A DNA stretch of 17,191 nt from SZUA-430 sp044375275 (GTDB taxonomy: Bacteria; Pseudomonadota; Alphaproteobacteria; Micropepsales; Micropepsaceae). This document shows positions 14,286 through 17,191 of this stretch, in pieces. A program made the position numbers and the translations under genes. The notes beneath the pieces are model-generated. The model made no database searches and was not told the origin of the DNA. It saw only the letters and a program-made list of their open reading frames with translations. Where the stretch lies: NCBI GenBank assembly GCA_044375275.1, contig JBILMZ010000054.1, positions 1 to 17,191 on the forward strand, given 5' to 3'. Numbering within the stretch: position 1 is the stretch's first letter; each line of letters starts with the position of its first letter.

Positions 14286-15503
14286 TCACTCCATGACGTA
14301 CTCGGCGCGTGGACGGATGATGCCGCCTGCAGCGCGCTGCTCAAACGCATGGGCAAGCCAGCCTGCCGTGCGGGCGACCGCGAAGAGCATCAGGGCGGTT
14401 CCCGCGGGCAGGGCGCGGGCGCGCTCGAACGCCACGAGGGCAAAGTCGATGTTGGGCTCGATGCCCGTCAGCTCCCGCACGGCGCGCTGAACCGCGGCGG
14501 CGGTCGGGTCCAGGGTGAAGCGCGAGAGCAGTTCGGACGCGCGGGGATCGCCGCCGTTGTAAACAAAATGCCCGAAGCCGGGAACGGTCTCCCCGGCTTC
14601 CAGTCTTTCGCCCACCACGCGGTACGCGTCCTGCGGCGTCGAGACCTGCGCGAGGAAGCTGCGGGCGCGCTCGCTCGCGGCGCCATGGCGGGGGCCGCTC
14701 AGGGCGGCAAGGCCACCGAGGACGCAATTGGTCAGCCGGGCGCCCGTGGACGCGACCACCCGCACGGCGAATGTCGAGGCGTTCAGTTCGTGATCGGCCA
14801 GCAGGACCAGGGCGCGGCGAATCGTGTCGGCCTCGCGGGGCTTGCCGAGGCTCTGCGCGATGGCCTTGTGCAGCGGTGTGGTGGCGCGACCCGGCACGCC
14901 AGTGCACGCGGCGCTGACGGCGAGAAGCAGGCGGGCGGCGGCGCGCCATGCGGTTTCACCAGATTGTCCCGCATAGGGATTGGCGTTGATCGTGAGCAGG
15001 GGCAGGAGGGCGCAGGCCCTGTCGGTGGCGGGCGCACCTCCAAAGCGCGTCGACAGTTCATTCCATCCGGGGATATGGCCCGTATCGAAGATCAGCCCGG
15101 TGAAGGGGTCGAAGCTTCCGGTGTTCCACAACAGGCGCGCCGCTTCCTCGAGCGTCGCCGTGCGGGACAGTTCAATGGCGTCGGTCGTGCGATAGCAGAG
15201 CCGATCATCGACGAAGTGGGTGAGCCGTGTCTTCAACACAGGCAGGCCGAAGTCGAGCGCAGTCGCTGCCGCCGTTCTCGGGCGGCGCAGTCTCGTCTTG
15301 CGATCTACCAGCGCGTGGATGTCGGCGGCGACGTAGAGGCTGGCTTTCGGATTGTCCGGATTGGCCGTGGAGCGCACGAGGCCACGGCTCACATAGGCGT
15401 ACAGCGTATTACGGGTCACGCCGAGGATCCGTGTGGCGGCTGATGCGTCGAGCAGCATTTCGCCCGGACGGCGGGCAGATGTGCGGCGGCGGGTGCTTGT
15501 CAT
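14286..15503 (-). CDS. Citrate-synthase-family protein with N-terminal MerR-like DNA-binding domain
   Basis: 405 residues from the ATG at 15503; a TTG six codons upstream (15521) is an alternative, and neither has a good ribosome site. Residues about 15-75 are a MerR/excisionase-type helix-turn-helix (LLDASAATRILGVTRNTLYAYVSRGLVRS...ASLYVAADIHALVDRKTRLR), preceded by an Arg-rich tail. Residues about 90-405 are a citrate synthase domain with the catalytic set intact: H238 in DHELNAST, H312 in GFGHFVY, and D353 in NIDF, with R321 in DPRA and R residues in ARTAGW and IIRPR. It differs from the usual GFGHRVY by F313. The pattern suggests either a condensing enzyme that also binds DNA, or a regulator sensing a keto acid or acyl-CoA. 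It is divergent from a second citrate synthase 83 bp away, a natural target. Such fusions occur in Proteobacteria, but I know of no settled function. Confidence 0.85.
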   Translation of the reverse strand: MTSTRRRTSARRPGEMLLDASAATRILGVTRNTLYAYVSRGLVRSTANPDNPKASLYVAADIHALVDRKTRLRRPRTAAATALDFGLPVLKTRLTHFVDDRLCYRTTDAIELSRTATLEEAARLLWNTGSFDPFTGLIFDTGHIPGWNELSTRFGGAPATDRACALLPLLTINANPYAGQSGETAWRAAARLLLAVSAACTGVPGRATTPLHKAIAQSLGKPREADTIRRALVLLADHELNASTFAVRVVASTGARLTNCVLGGLAALSGPRHGAASERARSFLAQVSTPQDAYRVVGERLEAGETVPGFGHFVYNGGDPRASELLSRFTLDPTAAAVQRAVRELTGIEPNIDFALVAFERARALPAGTALMLFAVARTAGWLAHAFEQRAAGGIIRPRAEYVME

Positions 15504-15527
15504 ATTGATATGTTGATTCAAGATTGA
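15501..15527. promoter_or_regulatory. AT-rich repeat element between the divergent citrate-synthase genes
   Basis: CATAT-TG-ATATG (15501-15512) overlaps the ATG of the HTH-citrate synthase. It is followed by TTGA-T-TCAA (15513-15521) and a further TTGA (15524-15527). The three TTGA units and two small palindromes in an A/T-rich patch suit an operator for autoregulation. No -35/-10 pair is clear. Confidence 0.35.
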
Positions 15528-15586
15528 CGATCCACGCCCACGGTTCCATTTGGAGAGGCGTGATGCAAGGGCAAAGGAGATATCTC

Positions 15587-16654
15587 ATGAATGCCGGACT
15601 GGACAATGTCATCGCTGCGGATACGGTTTTGAGCCATGTCGATGGTGAAGCCGGTCGTCTCATCATTCGAGGGCATGACCTCGAAGACTTGGTGGCGCGG
15701 TTCGGGTTTGAGGATGCGACGGCGCTGCTGTGGCAGGATTTTCACAAGCGGCCCGACCTGCGGGCGGCGCTGGGGGCTGCGCGGGTCGAGGCGCATCGCC
15801 TGTTCTCGCAACTGTCCGCGCCGTGGGGCGACATGACGGCGGTCGAGGCGATGCGCCTGATGCTGGCCAGCGTGCCGGATGGCGATGACGCGCACGAGCC
15901 TGTGCTGATGCTGGCGGCTGCGGGTGTTGCGGCGGCAAGGTCCTGCCGGCTCACTGCCGGACTGGACGCGCTGTCGCCGGATCCAAATCGGGGACATGCG
16001 GATGACGTTCTGCGCATGCTGCGTGGACGCGCGGGTGACGCTTCGGAGGTTCGCGCGTTCGAGACCTACCTGGTGACGGTCATTGATCATGGGTTCAATG
16101 CCTCGACCTTTGCTGCGCGCGTCGTTGCTTCGACAGTTGCAAAGTTGCCCTCGTCCGTCGTCGCGGGACTGTGCGCGCTGAAAGGACCGCTGCATGGTGG
16201 AGCGCCTGGGCCGGTGCTCGACATGCTGGACTCGATCGGAGACGCTTCACGGGCCGACATGTGGATGACGGATGCCCTGAAGCGCGGGGAGCGCCTGATG
16301 GGATTCGGCCACCGCGTGTACCGCGTGCGCGACCCGCGCGCGAATGTGCTGAAGGCGGTCGTGCAGGGCCTGAAGGGACGTTCCAATCGCATTGCGTTTG
16401 CGGAGCAGGTCGAGGCCGCCGCCCTGCGCGCCCTCAAGGGGTTCAGGTCGGAGCGGCGCCTCGACACCAATGTCGAGTTCTATACGGCGCTGCTGCTGGA
16501 GGCGTTGGATATCCCCCGTCAGGCTTTCACCCTGGTCTTTGCGACCGGGCGGACAGCTGGGTGGATTGCTCATGTCCGGGAGCAGGAGGCCACGGGACGC
16601 TTGATTCGTCCGCAGTCGCGCTATGTGGGTCCGCTACCAGGTCGTGCCGCGTGA
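15587..16654 (+). CDS. Citrate synthase/2-methylcitrate synthase-family protein (CitA-like)
   Basis: 355 residues. The start at 15587 is clear: AAAGGAGA at 15573-15580, 6 bp before the ATG; upstream ATG and TTG codons in frame are ignored. The N-terminus has the family's SHVDGEAGRLIIRGHDLEDLV. Catalytic regions: H168 in IDHGFNAST, KGPLHGGAPG (199-208), H242 in GFGHRVYRVRDPRA, then R322 in GRTAGWIAH and the RPQSRYVGP end. The third catalytic residue is Glu (E297, NVEFY), where type II citrate synthases have Asp; I recall Glu here in actinobacterial CitA-type proteins, so it may be normal for this branch. Condensation of oxaloacetate with acetyl- or propionyl-CoA is expected. It is divergent from the HTH-citrate synthase, which may regulate it, and is not the only citrate synthase a genome would carry. 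Confidence 0.9.
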   Translation: MNAGLDNVIAADTVLSHVDGEAGRLIIRGHDLEDLVARFGFEDATALLWQDFHKRPDLRAALGAARVEAHRLFSQLSAPWGDMTAVEAMRLMLASVPDGDDAHEPVLMLAAAGVAAARSCRLTAGLDALSPDPNRGHADDVLRMLRGRAGDASEVRAFETYLVTVIDHGFNASTFAARVVASTVAKLPSSVVAGLCALKGPLHGGAPGPVLDMLDSIGDASRADMWMTDALKRGERLMGFGHRVYRVRDPRANVLKAVVQGLKGRSNRIAFAEQVEAAALRALKGFRSERRLDTNVEFYTALLLEALDIPRQAFTLVFATGRTAGWIAHVREQEATGRLIRPQSRYVGPLPGRAA

Positions 16655-16714
16655 ACTCTCCTTCTGGGGGTGTCACTCGCCTGAATCGGTGTGTCTTGCG
16701 GGTCAGCTAGGAAA

Positions 16715-16806
16715 ACTACCCGGTAGTAGCCAAATTTGGCAGTCATTTCTGGACTATCTGCCATTTGGCACATACGACAAACATGTGTTTGTCGCGACTC
16801 TGTCGC
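16715..16806. promoter_or_regulatory. Cluster of palindromes (likely operators) upstream of the TetR gene
   Basis: Within 92 bp are: ACTACC-C-GGTAGT (16715-16727), GCCAAATTTGGC (16729-16740), GCCA-TT-TGGC (16760-16769), CGACAAACA-TG-TGTTTGTCG (16775-16794, 9-bp arms), GTCGCGAC (16791-16798) and GCGAC-TCT-GTCGC (16794-16806). The 20-bp repeat at 16775 has the size and symmetry of a TetR-family operator and lies 71 bp before the regulator's ATG, fitting autoregulation. The two GCCA..TGGC sites may bind another factor. The gap 16655-16865 has no other gene. A clear promoter was not found. Confidence 0.5.
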
Positions 16807-16865
16807 AGCATCTTTGGCGGGATTGACCTGCCGGTAGGGCGATTTGTTTCATGGCGAGGTCATCG

Positions 16866-17191
16866 ATGGGTAACTCGTTGTCACAGAGTGACGATTTCGT
16901 GCACGCCAGACCTGCGCGGGCACGTTCACGTGACCGGGTGCTCTTCAGGGAAGAAGTTGTTCAGGTCGCGCGCAGGATCTTCCTGGAGCGGGGCATCGAC
17001 CAGACATCAATGGCGTTGCTGGGACAGAAGCTCGGCGTATCCAAGCCCACCCTGTACGAAGTCTTTCCTAGCAAGAAGTTGCTGCTCGAAGCCGTTTTCA
17101 AGTCAACGGCTGACGATGTGGACTATGGCTGGATCCTGAGAGCGGGAGAGGAACTGCCACCGTTTCGGGTGTTCATCGACCAGACGGGAGA
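16866..17191 (+). CDS. TetR/AcrR-family transcriptional regulator, C-terminus cut by window edge
   Basis: The first 108 codons are present. After a polar, Arg-rich start (about 1-25) comes the TetR DNA-binding domain: VVQVARRIFLERGIDQTSMALLGQKLGVSKPTLYEVFPSKKLLLEAVFKST, with the typical G.....I..G.S..TLY..F.SK.LL pattern (recognition helix near KPTLYEVF, residues 60-67). The ligand-binding half has barely begun. ATG at 16866 is preferred, with GAGG 6 bp upstream; an in-frame ATG at 16851 (five residues longer) lacks as good a site. A 20-bp inverted repeat 71 bp upstream is a likely own operator. Many alphaproteobacterial TetR proteins beside acyl-CoA genes sense acyl-CoAs, but the ligand here is unknown. 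Confidence 0.9.
   Translation, partial: MGNSLSQSDDFVHARPARARSRDRVLFREEVVQVARRIFLERGIDQTSMALLGQKLGVSKPTLYEVFPSKKLLLEAVFKSTADDVDYGWILRAGEELPPFRVFIDQTG

Noticed and set aside
13818..15443. 541-aa open frame on the plus strand
   Set aside because: It is antisense to the SDR and HTH-citrate synthase genes and is rich in Gly, Arg and Ala with no domain; a codon shadow.
1..17191. CRISPR arrays, insertion sequences, integrases, phage or toxin-antitoxin genes
   Set aside because: No repeated spacer pattern, transposase or integrase motif, terminal repeats or paired toxin/antitoxin-like small genes were seen; codon style is even across the window.

Overview
The window is about 17.2 kb of GC-rich, densely packed bacterial DNA. 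Gene content and style point to an alphaproteobacterium. The sensor kinase has a PleC/DivJ-type dimerisation domain, DUF1289 and MOSC genes sit together, many start and stop codons overlap, and there are several acyl-CoA dehydrogenase paralogues. A Caulobacterales/Hyphomonadaceae-like host is my inference; there is no rRNA or other marker in the window to settle it.

Left part, minus strand, 2861 down to 1: a coupled gene row DUF1289 > MOSC > Lgt-like membrane protein > small secreted, membrane-anchored Pro/Ala-rich protein > radical SAM enzyme of the archaeal tetraether-lipid-synthase (Tes, COG1964-like) type, cut off by the window edge. Three of the four junctions are start/stop overlaps. 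An Lgt-type lipid enzyme beside a Tes-type radical SAM enzyme and a possible protein client is the most unusual thing here and could be an undescribed lipid-modification module.

Middle, plus strand: 2976-5342 encodes the two subunits of a heteromeric acyl-CoA dehydrogenase (PimC/PimD-like) and ends in a good hairpin terminator. A PleC/DivJ-type histidine kinase follows on the minus strand (5438-6901). Divergent from it is a five-gene plus-strand operon (7066-10811): atypical crotonase, GNAT acetyltransferase, ABM-domain protein, a second large-type acyl-CoA dehydrogenase and an SDR. Together these look like acyl-CoA (beta-oxidation type) catabolism of a substrate I cannot name.

Right part: an unrecognised 389-aa soluble protein and an HPP-family membrane protein (minus), an unrecognised four-helix membrane protein (plus), and an MFE-2-like 3-hydroxyacyl-CoA dehydrogenase (minus). 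Next comes a divergent pair of citrate-synthase-family genes, one fused to an N-terminal DNA-binding domain and the other CitA-like. A palindrome-rich intergenic region then leads into a TetR-family regulator cut off at the right edge. No rRNA, tRNA, CRISPR array, transposase or integrase was found, and no gene-free stretch exceeds 300 bases.
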